This document shows positions 55,914 to 63,396 of a stretch of 64,000 bases of DNA, piece after piece (position 1 is the first letter of the stretch; every line of letters begins with the position of its first letter). The position numbers and the translations under genes are program-made. Under the pieces are notes generated by a model that did no database searches, was not told the origin of the DNA, and saw only the letters and a program-made list of their open reading frames with translations. This DNA comes from Verrucomicrobiota bacterium (lineage in GTDB: Bacteria; Verrucomicrobiota; Verrucomicrobiia; Opitutales; Opitutaceae). The DNA is taken from NCBI GenBank assembly GCA_016235555.1, contig JACRKC010000129.1:1-64000 (forward strand). Reading direction: 5' to 3'.

Positions 55914-57464
55914 TCATTTTACGACGGCCTCGGCGAAGCGCATGAAGAAGTCCGGGTAGAAGCCCAGCACCACGGAGATGGCGGCGGTGAGGCAGAGCGG
56001 GATGACCATGGCGAGCGGGGCTTCGCCTTCGTGGTGCTCGGCGGCGCCGTGTCCGCCGTGGTCGTGATGTTGCTCCGTAGCGGAAGCCGTGAGGCTTTCG
56101 CCACCATGCGAAACGCTCACGCGTTCCGCTACAGACGGCTGGCCGAAGAAGGCTTGGTAGATGACCGGCACGAAGTAGGCCGCGTTGAGCAGCGTGCTGG
56201 CGACCAACACGACGAGGATGCCGATGGCACCGGCGTCGAGCGCGCCGACGAGCAGGTAGAGTTTTGAGATGAATCCCGCGACCGGCGGCGCGCCGATCAT
56301 GCTAAGCGAGGCGACGGCGAAGGCGCCGAAGGTCCACGGCATCTTGCGACCGAGGCCGCCCATCTCGGAGATGTTCTTCTTGTGGGTCGCGACGTAGATC
56401 GCGCCGGCGCAGAAGAACAACGTGATCTTCGAGAACGCGTGGTTGGCGATGTGGACGAGACCGCCCTCGATCGCGGTCGGGCTGAGGAGCGCGACGCCGA
56501 GGATGATGTAGGACAGCTGGCTGACGGTGGAGTAGGCGAGCCGCGTCTTCAGGTTGTCCTTGCTGAGCGCGATGATCGACGCGGCGAGAATGGTGAACGA
56601 AACGAAATACGCGGTCGGCAGACCGAGGTTGAGACGCGCCATGAGATCGACGCCGAACACGTGGAGCATCACGCGCACCGTCGAAAACACGCCCACCTTT
56701 ACGACCGCGACGGCGTGGAGCAGCGCGCTGACAGGCGTCGGCGCCACCATCGCGCCCGGCAGCCAGTGGTGCAACGGCATCACGCCGTTCTTCGCGAAGC
56801 CGAGGATGCACGCGGCGTAGAGGCCGACGATGACGGCGTTGTGCGCGGTGGCCGGGAGGATGCCGGTGTGGACGTTGGTCGCGAAGTCGAGCGTGCCCGA
56901 GAGCACGTAGATCAGCACCATCGCGGGGAGGATGAGACCCTTGGCCGTCGTGGTGAGATAGGTGATGTATTTCCGCGCGCCCTCGTAGCCTTCTTCGTCC
57001 TGGTGGTGGGCGACGAGCGGGTAGGTCGTCACGCTCACAATCTCGTAGAAGAGGTAGAGCGTGAGGAGATTGTCGGAGAACGCGCAGCCGATGGCGCCGA
57101 AGAGCGCGAGGGCGAAGCAGGTGTTGAAACGCGTCTGCGCGTGCTCGTGCAGCCCGCGCATGTAGCCCGCCGAATAAAACACCGCGAGGATCCAGAGGAA
57201 CGACGCGGCGACGGCGAACATCATCGACAGCGCGTCGGCGCGCAGCGTGAAGCTCAGGCCGGGCAGCAGTTCGAAGAGCGTGTAGCGCAGCGCCCGGCCG
57301 GCCTGCACATCGGGCACGAGCGAGGCGACGATCCCGAACAGCGTGACGGCCGCGAGGAACGAGCACGTTTCGCGGACGTTGGGCCGCTTGCCGGTGGCCA
57401 TGACCAAGCCCGCGCCGACAAGCGGCGCCAGCACGGCGAGGAGGAGGCGGATGTCGGTTTGCAT
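55914..57464 (-). CDS. NuoL/MrpD-like proton or cation transporter subunit (first copy), with in-frame palindrome
   Basis: A 516-residue membrane protein of the NuoL/M/N-MrpD superfamily with about 14 helices. Conserved parts include DNLLTLYLFYEIVSVTTYPL, NGVMPLHHWLPGAMVAPTPV SALLHAVAVVKVGVFSTVRV and NLKTRLAYSTVSQLSYIILG, with channel Glu, Lys and His. It is like the Mrp subunit D branch. Between the second-last and last helices lies a loop containing VAERVSVSHGGESLTASAT, which is exactly the translation of a 56-bp family C palindrome, followed by a His-rich run (EQHHDHGGHG). The loop is probably tolerant, so the protein may still work. It follows nuoK after a 230-bp gap. Confidence 0.87.
   Translation of the reverse strand: MQTDIRLLLAVLAPLVGAGLVMATGKRPNVRETCSFLAAVTLFGIVASLVPDVQAGRALRYTLFELLPGLSFTLRADALSMMFAVAASFLWILAVFYSAGYMRGLHEHAQTRFNTCFALALFGAIGCAFSDNLLTLYLFYEIVSVTTYPLVAHHQDEEGYEGARKYITYLTTTAKGLILPAMVLIYVLSGTLDFATNVHTGILPATAHNAVIVGLYAACILGFAKNGVMPLHHWLPGAMVAPTPVSALLHAVAVVKVGVFSTVRVMLHVFGVDLMARLNLGLPTAYFVSFTILAASIIALSKDNLKTRLAYSTVSQLSYIILGVALLSPTAIEGGLVHIANHAFSKITLFFCAGAIYVATHKKNISEMGGLGRKMPWTFGAFAVASLSMIGAPPVAGFISKLYLLVGALDAGAIGILVVLVASTLLNAAYFVPVIYQAFFGQPSVAERVSVSHGGESLTASATEQHHDHGGHGAAEHHEGEAPLAMVIPLCLTAAISVVLGFYPDFFMRFAEAVVK
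56077..56132. repeat. Family C palindrome inside a coding gene, in frame
   Basis: 56 bp, GTAGCGGAAGCCGTGAGGCT…ACGCGTTCCGCTAC. Both arms equal those of the intergenic copy at 13002-13059 on the opposite strand; loops differ. The reading frame of the antiporter-like gene passes through it without a stop. Confidence 0.92.
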
Positions 57465-57466
57465 CA

Positions 57467-57572
57467 GGAATTTGCCGCGGCGAAACGGCGGTGCGGCGTG
57501 GAATGCGAAAGCGCCGAGGCGAAGCGGACGGTCGCATCCAGCAAATTCCTAAGTTCGCCGCAAAGCGGCGAA
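57467..57572. repeat. Palindromic sequence in the nuoK-downstream gap
   Basis: Arms AGGAATTTGC (57467) and GCAAATTCCT (57541) enclose about 60 bp, and the strong hairpin TTCGCCGCAAAGCGGCGAA follows at 57554-57572. It overlaps the gap 57465-57694 between nuoK and the antiporter-like gene. A 70-residue open frame on the minus strand here (ending at 57464) reads as repeat-derived sequence and is not called as a gene. Confidence 0.7.
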
Positions 57573-57694
57573 GAGAGGTGGGACGTCGTTTGCAGCGCGC
57601 AGCGCTGCCTTAGCCGCCGGGCGGAACGGCCGGCGGCGATAGCGAGAGGGAGGAGCGAAAGAGGCATCGTTTTCATGTCGCACCTGCCCGGCGG

Positions 57695-58024
57695 CTAGCC
57701 TTTGAGCTCCGACATGTCCCCGGAGTGGATCGAGCGGTAGTTGCGATACACCGCGATGATGATGCTGAGCGCGATCGCGACCTCGGCGGCCGCGAGGCCC
57801 ATGATGAAGAGCACGAAGATCTGGCCGACCGACGGATCGGGCGCGAAGAAGCGGTTGACGGCCATGAAATTCAGCGAGGCCGCCGCGAAGATGAGTTCGC
57901 CCGCGATCAACATGCCGATGAGTGTGCGGCGGCGGATCAGGCCATAGACGCCGGCGGCGAGGAGGAAGGCGGCGACGATGAGGTAGATCGCCGGGCGTTC
58001 GTGGAGGTGGAGGAGCGCGTTCAT
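57695..58024 (-). CDS. nuoK: NADH-quinone oxidoreductase subunit K
   Basis: A 109-residue membrane subunit with three helices: IYLIVAAFLLAAGVYGLIRR, LIGMLIAGELIFAAASLNFM AVNRFF and GQIFVLFIMGLAAAEVAIAL SIIIAVYRN. The Glu residues in helices 2 and 3 needed for proton transfer are present. The ATG at 58024 overlaps the nuoJ stop as ATGA. The length is normal. Confidence 0.96.
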   Translation of the reverse strand: MNALLHLHERPAIYLIVAAFLLAAGVYGLIRRRTLIGMLIAGELIFAAASLNFMAVNRFFAPDPSVGQIFVLFIMGLAAAEVAIALSIIIAVYRNYRSIHSGDMSELKG

Positions 58025-58554
58025 TCTTTGGTCCTCCCTGAACGGGCGATCACGAGGGCGCCGAGAATTGCCACAAGGAGCACGGCCGAGATGAGTTCGA
58101 ACGGCAGGCTGTAGGTGGTGAGCAGCGAAAGACCGACGGCGCGGACGGAGCCGTCGCTCACGAGCTTCGCGGGCGCGGTCCACGGGCCATGCAGGCTGAG
58201 CCAGGCAACACCGGCGAAAACAAGCGCGGAGACCGCGAGGGCGCCACCGCTCCACAGGCGGGCGTGACGGCGCTTCTCTTCACCGGCGGGCTCGTCGGGC
58301 TCGGAGAGCATCACGCCGAACACGATCGTGACGCACACCGCGCCGACGTAGATGAGGATTTCCATCAGCGCGAGGAACGGGCTGTTCAGGAAGTAGTAGA
58401 GGCCGGCGAGGCCGACGCAGGAAATCATCAGTCCGGAGACACCGCGGATGATGCGCGTGCTGAGCGCCGCGATCAGCGCGCCGCCCACCGTCAGGCCCAC
58501 CGCAACGGCAAAGATGGCGAAGACAAGGTAGTCGGCGAACGGGAACGGCTTCAT
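58021..58554 (-). CDS. nuoJ: NADH-quinone oxidoreductase subunit J
   Basis: A 177-residue membrane subunit with five helices: YLVFAIFAVAVGLTVGGALI, VSGLMISCVGLAGLYYFLNS, the family motif FLALMEILIYVGAVCVTIVF GVML, ALAVSALVFAGVAWLSL and a last helix SAVLLVAILGALVIARS. It overlaps nuoI upstream and nuoK downstream by four bases each, so these three are tightly coupled. Confidence 0.95.
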   Translation of the reverse strand: MKPFPFADYLVFAIFAVAVGLTVGGALIAALSTRIIRGVSGLMISCVGLAGLYYFLNSPFLALMEILIYVGAVCVTIVFGVMLSEPDEPAGEEKRRHARLWSGGALAVSALVFAGVAWLSLHGPWTAPAKLVSDGSVRAVGLSLLTTYSLPFELISAVLLVAILGALVIARSGRTKE

Positions 58555-59216
58555 GTCGGCTTCTGCTCCGGGGCCGCAGGCGAGGCGGCAGCCGGCGCCG
58601 GAACCGGCGCGGACGTTGCGGGTTTCGCGGGAGTCGCAGCAGGCGCGACCACCGGCGCAGCAGCGGGGGAAGACGTGGCGGCGACCGGAGTGGCGGGCGT
58701 CGGAGTTGCCGCGGGCGCTGCCTCAGCAGGCGGAGCCGGCGGGGTCGGATGGGTTTTCTTCCACTCCTCGGACTCGGCTTGCAGTCGCTTGTAGATGTCC
58801 ATCTTCGCGAAGTCGTCGCGGTCGCGGCTCACGACGTTGTATTCCTTCGAGTATTCGATGGCGTCGCTCGGGCAGGCTTCGACGCAGCAGCCGCAGAGGC
58901 TGCAGGTGGTGAAATCGAGTTCGTATTTCGAGACGGATTTTCTCTTCTCCCCTTCGCGCTTGGCGCCGTCGACTTCGAGGGAATTGCTCGGGCACGCCCG
59001 CACGCACAGGCCGCACGCGTTGCACTTGGCCTGGCCGGTCGCGGGATCGAGGATGAGTTTCACGTGCCCGCGGAAGCGGTCGGGCATCGGGAGGGTCTCG
59101 TGCGGATACTGGACGGTGATCGTCGGCTTGGCGGCCTCGCGCGCGGTGATGCGCATGCCGGTGATCAGGCTCTTGAAGCCGTCGTAGGTTTCGCGGATGG
59201 CGGTCTTGAGGCTCAT
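58551..59216 (-). CDS. nuoI: NADH-quinone oxidoreductase subunit I, with long Ala/Pro tail
   Basis: A 221-residue Fe-S subunit of the hydrophilic arm of complex I. Two ferredoxin-type motifs, CNACGLCVRACPSN and CSLCGCCVEACPSDAIEYS, bind the two 4Fe-4S clusters that pass electrons towards NuoB. After about residue 150 the protein continues with a low-complexity tail of Ala, Pro, Thr and Val (such as PAEAAPAATPTPATPVAATS), about 65 residues, not found in the usual enzyme. The tail might link to or cap another subunit or may simply be tolerated. It starts 4 bp after nuoH and overlaps nuoJ. Confidence 0.95.
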   Translation of the reverse strand: MSLKTAIRETYDGFKSLITGMRITAREAAKPTITVQYPHETLPMPDRFRGHVKLILDPATGQAKCNACGLCVRACPSNSLEVDGAKREGEKRKSVSKYELDFTTCSLCGCCVEACPSDAIEYSKEYNVVSRDRDDFAKMDIYKRLQAESEEWKKTHPTPPAPPAEAAPAATPTPATPVAATSSPAAAPVVAPAATPAKPATSAPVPAPAAASPAAPEQKPT

Positions 59217-59220
59217 GGGA

Positions 59221-60255
59221 TCAGTGGAGTGAGGGGAACACGAACGGCATCAGCTTCATCATCGCGCCGGTGAGCAGCAGCGTGCCGAGCGAGACGGGGA
59301 TGAGAATTTTCCAGGAGAGGTTGAGCAGGCTGTAGAACTGCGTGCGTGGAAACGTCCACCGGATCCAGATCACGGTGAAGATGAGCGCATACATCTTGCC
59401 GAGGAACCACACGGGGCCCCACAGGCCGCCCGAGAGCGCACCGATCGGGCTTTGCCAGCCACCGAGAAAGAGGATGGTGGCGAGGCAGCAGCCGACGACG
59501 ATGTTGGCATACTCGGCCATGAAGAAGACGCCGAAACCCATGCCGCCGTATTCGGTGAACGCGCCGGCGACGAGTTCGCTCTCGGCCTCGGCCATGTCGA
59601 ACGGCGCGCGGTTCGTCTCCGCCAGCATGCACGTGAAGAAGATCACGAACGTGACCGGCATCAGCGGGTTCACCCAGACCTTGAACAGGTTCCAGTGCCA
59701 GAACCAGCCGGCCTGTTGCTTGACGACCTCGCTGAGATCGAGCGTGCCGGTGACCATCAGCATCGTGATCACGACGAGCAGCATCGGAATCTCGTAGGCG
59801 ACGCTCTGCGAGACGACGCGGGCGGCGGAGATGATCGCGTATTTGTTGCGCGAGGCCCAGCCGCCGAGCATCAGCGCCATCACGTTGATCGAGCCGAAGG
59901 AGAAGACGAAGAGCAGGCCGATGTTGAGGTTGACGGCCACGATCGAGTCGCCGAACGGGATCGTCGCGAGGCACATGAGCGGCGGGGCCATCACCATGAG
60001 CGGCGCGGCGCGGAAGAGCAGTGCGTCGGTGCCCGGCGGGACCATGACCTGCTTGGCGAGCAGCTTGATACCGTCGGCGAGTGGCTGGAGGATGCCGGCG
60101 GGGCCGGCCTCGTTCGGGCCGGGGCGGCGCTGGATGCGGCCGGCGCCCTTGCGCTCGGCGAGCACGAGGTAGGCGGCGTTGGCGCCGACGAACGCGCAGA
60201 TGGCCACCAGATAGAGGAGGATGCGGACCGGCTCGAGGTTGAGGAAGTCGATCAT
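59221..60255 (-). CDS. nuoH: NADH-quinone oxidoreductase subunit H
   Basis: A 344-residue membrane subunit with eight helices that forms the quinone-site junction between the two arms. Family marks: LVLAERKGAGRIQRRPGPNE AGPAGILQPLADGIKLL near the start, VAYEIPMLLVVITM, and CMLAETNRAPFDMAEAESEL VAGAFTEYGGMGFGVFFMAEYAN. The start at 60255 gives the usual N-terminus; GAGAGG lies upstream of it as a ribosome-binding site. A 286-bp repeat-filled gap separates it from nuoD, where nuoE, nuoF and nuoG would normally be. Confidence 0.97.
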   Translation of the reverse strand: MIDFLNLEPVRILLYLVAICAFVGANAAYLVLAERKGAGRIQRRPGPNEAGPAGILQPLADGIKLLAKQVMVPPGTDALLFRAAPLMVMAPPLMCLATIPFGDSIVAVNLNIGLLFVFSFGSINVMALMLGGWASRNKYAIISAARVVSQSVAYEIPMLLVVITMLMVTGTLDLSEVVKQQAGWFWHWNLFKVWVNPLMPVTFVIFFTCMLAETNRAPFDMAEAESELVAGAFTEYGGMGFGVFFMAEYANIVVGCCLATILFLGGWQSPIGALSGGLWGPVWFLGKMYALIFTVIWIRWTFPRTQFYSLLNLSWKILIPVSLGTLLLTGAMMKLMPFVFPSLH

Positions 60256-60283
60256 GGCTGCACCTCTCTCCCAAGCGACCGAC

Positions 60284-60480
60284 GATGCCTGCGGCCTGCG
60301 CCCCAACGGGGCGCGATTCGACAGCCCAGGGCAACGCCCTGGGAATCCAGAACCGAAAATCGCTCAAGCCCTGAAAGGGCGAAACTCCCTTGCGCCCCTT
60401 CAGGGCTTGAAAAATTCGCAATCAAGAACCCGGGGCCTTGCCCCGGGCTGTCGAATGGTGTCCCTTCGGGGCACGAGGCA
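60284..60480. repeat. Repeat family H copy 2, in the nuoD-nuoH gap
   Basis: Starts GCGCCCCAACGGGGCGCGAT, contains CAGCCCAGGGCAACGCCCTG GG, the mirrored phrases CAAGCCCTGAAAGGGCG / CGCCCCTTCAGGGCTTG and ends GCCCCGGGCTGTCGAATGG. It matches the unit at 51779-51966 in order and length. It lies exactly where the NADH-input genes are missing; no gene remnant of them is seen. Confidence 0.87.
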
Positions 60481-60541
60481 GCCACAGGCTGGCACGGAGT
60501 AAGTTTCCCGAAAGAAACACGGTGGCTGGTCGACGCCGTTT

Positions 60542-61684
60542 TCATCGATCGATGTCGGGGATGACGAGATCGAGGGATCCCATCATGGCCAGGGCGTCGG
60601 GCAAAATCATGCCTTTGCTCGCCTCCTCGTAGAGACTCAGGTTGGAGAACGACGGCGCGCGCAGCTTCACGCGATACGGGATTTCCTTCCCGTCGCTCAC
60701 GATGCGCACCATGAAGCGGCCGCGCGCGGCCTCGACGGCGTAGCAGTAGTCGCCAGCCGGCGGCTTGATCACGCGCGGGACTTTCGGCGCCATGAACGGG
60801 CCGGCCGGGATCAGGTCCAGCGCCTGCTCGATGATGGAGAGGCTTTGCTCCATTTCATCCATGCGCACGAGGTAGCGCGCCATGGAGTCGGCCTGCGGGT
60901 AAGTCGGGATCTTGAACTTGAGCTTCGGGTAAACCGAATACGGCTCGACCGTGCGCACGTCGTAGGCGACGCCGGCGCCGCGGATCACCGGGCCGGTCGC
61001 GCCGTAGCGGCGGCACATGTCGGCGCTGATCGGGCCGATGTCGGTGAGGCGCTTGCGGAGGATGATGTTATCGGTGACGAGCTCTCGATACATCGTGAGC
61101 CGAGGCTTCATGTGCGCCACGAAGTCGCGCGTGCCCTTCAGGAACGCGTCGTCGACGTCGTTGTAGAGCCCGCCGAAGCGATAGTAGCAATAGGTCAGCC
61201 GCGCGCCGCAGAGGCCCTCGAGCAGATCGAGGATTTTTTCGCGGTCATCGAAGGCGTAAAGGATCGGGGTGAAGCCGCCGAGGTCGAGGAGCAGCGCGCC
61301 CCACCAGACCATGTGGCTCGAGATGCGGTTGAGTTCGGAGGTGATGACGCGGGCGTATTCCGCGCGCTCGGGGACCTCGATCTTCAGCGCGCGCTCGACG
61401 GCACCCACGTAGGCGTGGGTGTAGTTCATCGCCGAGAGGTAATCGATGCGGCTGGTGTTGGGGAGGAACTTCGCCCACGAGCGGTTCTCGCCCATCTTTT
61501 CGTGCATCCGGTGGATGTAGCCGATGATGGGCTCGGCACGCTGGATCCACTCGCCGTCCATCGTCATGAGCACGCGGAGCACGCCGTGCGCGGCGGGATG
61601 CTGCGGACCGAGGTTGAGCGTGAACGTCTCGTGCGTGCCGTCGCTCGCGTGACCGGAGGTGATCAGGCCTTTTTCTGCGATCAT
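60542..61684 (-). CDS. nuoD: NADH-quinone oxidoreductase subunit D
   Basis: A 380-residue hydrophilic subunit that forms the quinone-binding site with NuoB. It shows TFTLNLGPQHPAAHGVLRVL, IIGYIHRMHEKMGENRSWAK FLPNTSRIDYLSAMNYTHAY, NRISSHMVWWGALLLDLGGF TP, and the C-terminal PSFSNLSLYEEASKGMILPD ALAMMGSLDLVIPDIDR. These are the standard signatures, including the conserved His and Tyr at the quinone pocket. The start overlaps the nuoC stop as ATGA. Confidence 0.97.
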   Translation of the reverse strand: MIAEKGLITSGHASDGTHETFTLNLGPQHPAAHGVLRVLMTMDGEWIQRAEPIIGYIHRMHEKMGENRSWAKFLPNTSRIDYLSAMNYTHAYVGAVERALKIEVPERAEYARVITSELNRISSHMVWWGALLLDLGGFTPILYAFDDREKILDLLEGLCGARLTYCYYRFGGLYNDVDDAFLKGTRDFVAHMKPRLTMYRELVTDNIILRKRLTDIGPISADMCRRYGATGPVIRGAGVAYDVRTVEPYSVYPKLKFKIPTYPQADSMARYLVRMDEMEQSLSIIEQALDLIPAGPFMAPKVPRVIKPPAGDYCYAVEAARGRFMVRIVSDGKEIPYRVKLRAPSFSNLSLYEEASKGMILPDALAMMGSLDLVIPDIDR

Positions 61685-62262
61685 GGCGCGTAGTCCTTCC
61701 GCAGCGGATGGAAGTCCGCGTCCTCCGGCAGGAGGAACGGTTTCATATTGGGGTGGCCGGAAAAACGGATGCCGAAGAAATCGTGCGTCTCGCGCTCGTG
61801 CCAGTTGGCACCGGGAAACACGGGCGAAATCGTCGGCAATTCGGGCGTGGCGCGCGGCACGCGGGTGCGCACGACGACGCGGAGCGAAGCGGTCGGGTGG
61901 AAGTAGTCGTAGACGACCTCCATCTCGTTTTGCGCCATCCAGTCGACGCCGGTGACGGCATCGAGGCCAAAGCCGGCGCGGTCGAGCAACTGCGCGGCGG
62001 CGACGACCTGATCGGGGGCGACGGTGGCGTTGAGATCGTAACCCTTGAGGGCGTGCGCGACGGATTGGACGGGGCTCGGTTTTGGTAGGTCGGGGTTTAC
62101 CCCCGACGTGTCGGGCGTAAAGCCCGACCTACGCCCCGACTCGACCGAGGAAGCGGTTCCGTCGGGGCATAAAGCCCCTCCCACAACTGGCAGCGAAACG
62201 CTGGCGCGTTCCGCTACGAGGGCGGCGAACTGCGCGGTGAGTTGCTCGAGAGTCGGGTTCAC
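61681..62262 (-). CDS. nuoC: NADH-quinone oxidoreductase subunit C, with in-frame repeat mosaic
   Basis: A 193-residue subunit of the hydrophilic arm. It starts at GTG 62262, overlapping the nuoB stop as GTGA. The family core runs from [20 protein letters not shown] to the end, with [25 protein letters not shown] and the signature [20 protein letters not shown]. Residues about 16-59, between the N-terminal helix and the core, come from three palindromic repeats lying in frame (62085-62217): they read as VAERASVS, then [15 protein letters not shown], then [16 protein letters not shown]. The insert adds about 44 residues but the core looks whole. Confidence 0.94.
   Translation of the reverse strand: MNPTLEQLTAQFAALVAERASVSLPVVGGALCPDGTASSVESGRRSGFTPDTSGVNPDLPKPSPVQSVAHALKGYDLNATVAPDQVVAAAQLLDRAGFGLDAVTGVDWMAQNEMEVVYDYFHPTASLRVVVRTRVPRATPELPTISPVFPGANWHERETHDFFGIRFSGHPNMKPFLLPEDADFHPLRKDYAP
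62085..62217. repeat. Mosaic of three palindromic repeats inside nuoC, in frame
   Basis: From left: a palindrome (GTAGGTCGGGGTTTACCCCC…GCCCGACCTAC, 62085-62132); a family D unit (GCCCCGAC…GTCGGGGCATAAAGCCCCTC CCAC, 62133-62184); and one arm of family C (GCGAAACGCTGGCGCGTTCC GCTAC, 62193-62217). The nuoC frame crosses all three without a stop. Family D elsewhere is nested in family L at 12858-12908. Confidence 0.85.
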
Positions 62263-62843
62263 GACGAGGTTTCCTTGAGCTGCGCGACCGGGAAGCGACG
62301 CTTGCCGGTGATTTTTTCCTCGAGCTTGAGGATGCCCTCGATGAGCGCCTCGGGCCGCGGCGGGCAGCCGGGCACGTAGACATCGACGGGGAAGAGCTTG
62401 TCGACGCCCTCGACGACGGCGTATTGGCCGGGATACTTGAACGGGCCGCCGGAGAGGGCGCAGTTGCCCATGGCGATGACCCATTTCGGCTCCAGCATCT
62501 GGTCGTAGAGGAGCTTCACCGCGCCGGCCATTTTCTTGTTCACCGTGCCGGCCACGATCATGACGTCGGCTTGGCGCGGCGACGGACGGAACACCTCGGC
62601 GCCGAAGCGCGAGAGGTCGAAGCGCGCCATGCCGGCGGCCATCATCTCGATGGCGCAGCAGGCGAGGCCGAAGGTGAGGGGCCAGAGCGAATTGGCGCGG
62701 CCGAGCGCGAGCAGGTCGTCGAGCTTGGCGAGTTTGACGATTTGCGAGCACTCGACGGGGATGCCGGGCTCCCCGGGGGGCGGTGTCTTGCAGGCGCACT
62801 CGGCGGGGGCGGGCGCCGGCGTTGGGTTCAGTGGCGCGTCCAT
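62259..62843 (-). CDS. nuoB: NADH-quinone oxidoreductase subunit B
   Basis: A 194-residue Fe-S subunit carrying the last cluster (N2) before quinone. The ligands are seen in [20 protein letters not shown] (paired Cys), [12 protein letters not shown] and [19 protein letters not shown]. The N-terminal 30 residues are Pro/Ala-rich. The start at 62843 follows a good ribosome-binding site (AAGGAG) and lies 16 bases inside the end of nuoA. Confidence 0.97.
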   Translation of the reverse strand: MDAPLNPTPAPAPAECACKTPPPGEPGIPVECSQIVKLAKLDDLLALGRANSLWPLTFGLACCAIEMMAAGMARFDLSRFGAEVFRPSPRQADVMIVAGTVNKKMAGAVKLLYDQMLEPKWVIAMGNCALSGGPFKYPGQYAVVEGVDKLFPVDVYVPGCPPRPEALIEGILKLEEKITGKRRFPVAQLKETSS

Positions 62844-63217
62844 TTGAAAACTCCTTTTTTCCAGGCGTAGACGATCACGAGCGACAGGACCCCGACGAAG
62901 AGACCGAGCTCGACAAAGTCCCGCCATACAAAGCCCGCCCGCCCATAGACCAGCGCGACGGGAATCAGGAAGAGCACATCCACGGCGAAGGCCACGAAGA
63001 CCAGCGCGTAGAGGTAGTAGACAGCGCTGTAGCGGATCCACGCGTCGCCGATCGGGTCCATGCCGCACTCGATGGCCTGGCCGGTTTTGTCGAGGGTCGT
63101 GCGCGTCCAGCGCGGCGCGAGGAAGTAGACCAGCACGAACGGCCCGAGGGCGAAGGCGAATCCTCCGAGGCAAAACACCGCGATGTAGATGAGGTCGCCT
63201 TTGAGGATGTCGTTCAT
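62828..63217 (-). CDS. nuoA: NADH-quinone oxidoreductase subunit A
   Basis: A 129-residue membrane subunit with three helices: [26 protein letters not shown], then YECGxDP-type loop [20 protein letters not shown] (conserved Glu-Cys-Gly), [26 protein letters not shown] and [19 protein letters not shown]. It is the first gene of the operon. The start at 63217 is preferred over in-frame codons upstream that lack resemblance. The promoter should lie in the gap 63218-63396, but none is clear by eye. Confidence 0.96.
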   Translation of the reverse strand: MNDILKGDLIYIAVFCLGGFAFALGPFVLVYFLAPRWTRTTLDKTGQAIECGMDPIGDAWIRYSAVYYLYALVFVAFAVDVLFLIPVALVYGRAGFVWRDFVELGLFVGVLSLVIVYAWKKGVFKWTRH

Positions 63218-63396
63218 GAGAGACGGAGGCGCCCGGGTTTCTGGTGGGCGCGGCGTCATCATGGCAGGGAGCGCGCGCCGGGGCATCGCACGCTTTGGCC
63301 ATCAGTCCGCATTTATTGCGTCACCGGGCGGCGCGACTCCGCATCCCTTGGCGTCCGTCGAGCGTGCCCGCCCGTGACGGTCCCTAATACCCCGCG

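Noticed and set aside
57464-57676. Possible 70-residue gene with a signal-like start downstream of nuoK
   Set aside because: The start looks like a signal peptide, but the rest is translated palindromic repeat sequence with no family resemblance, and it ends exactly at the next gene's start.
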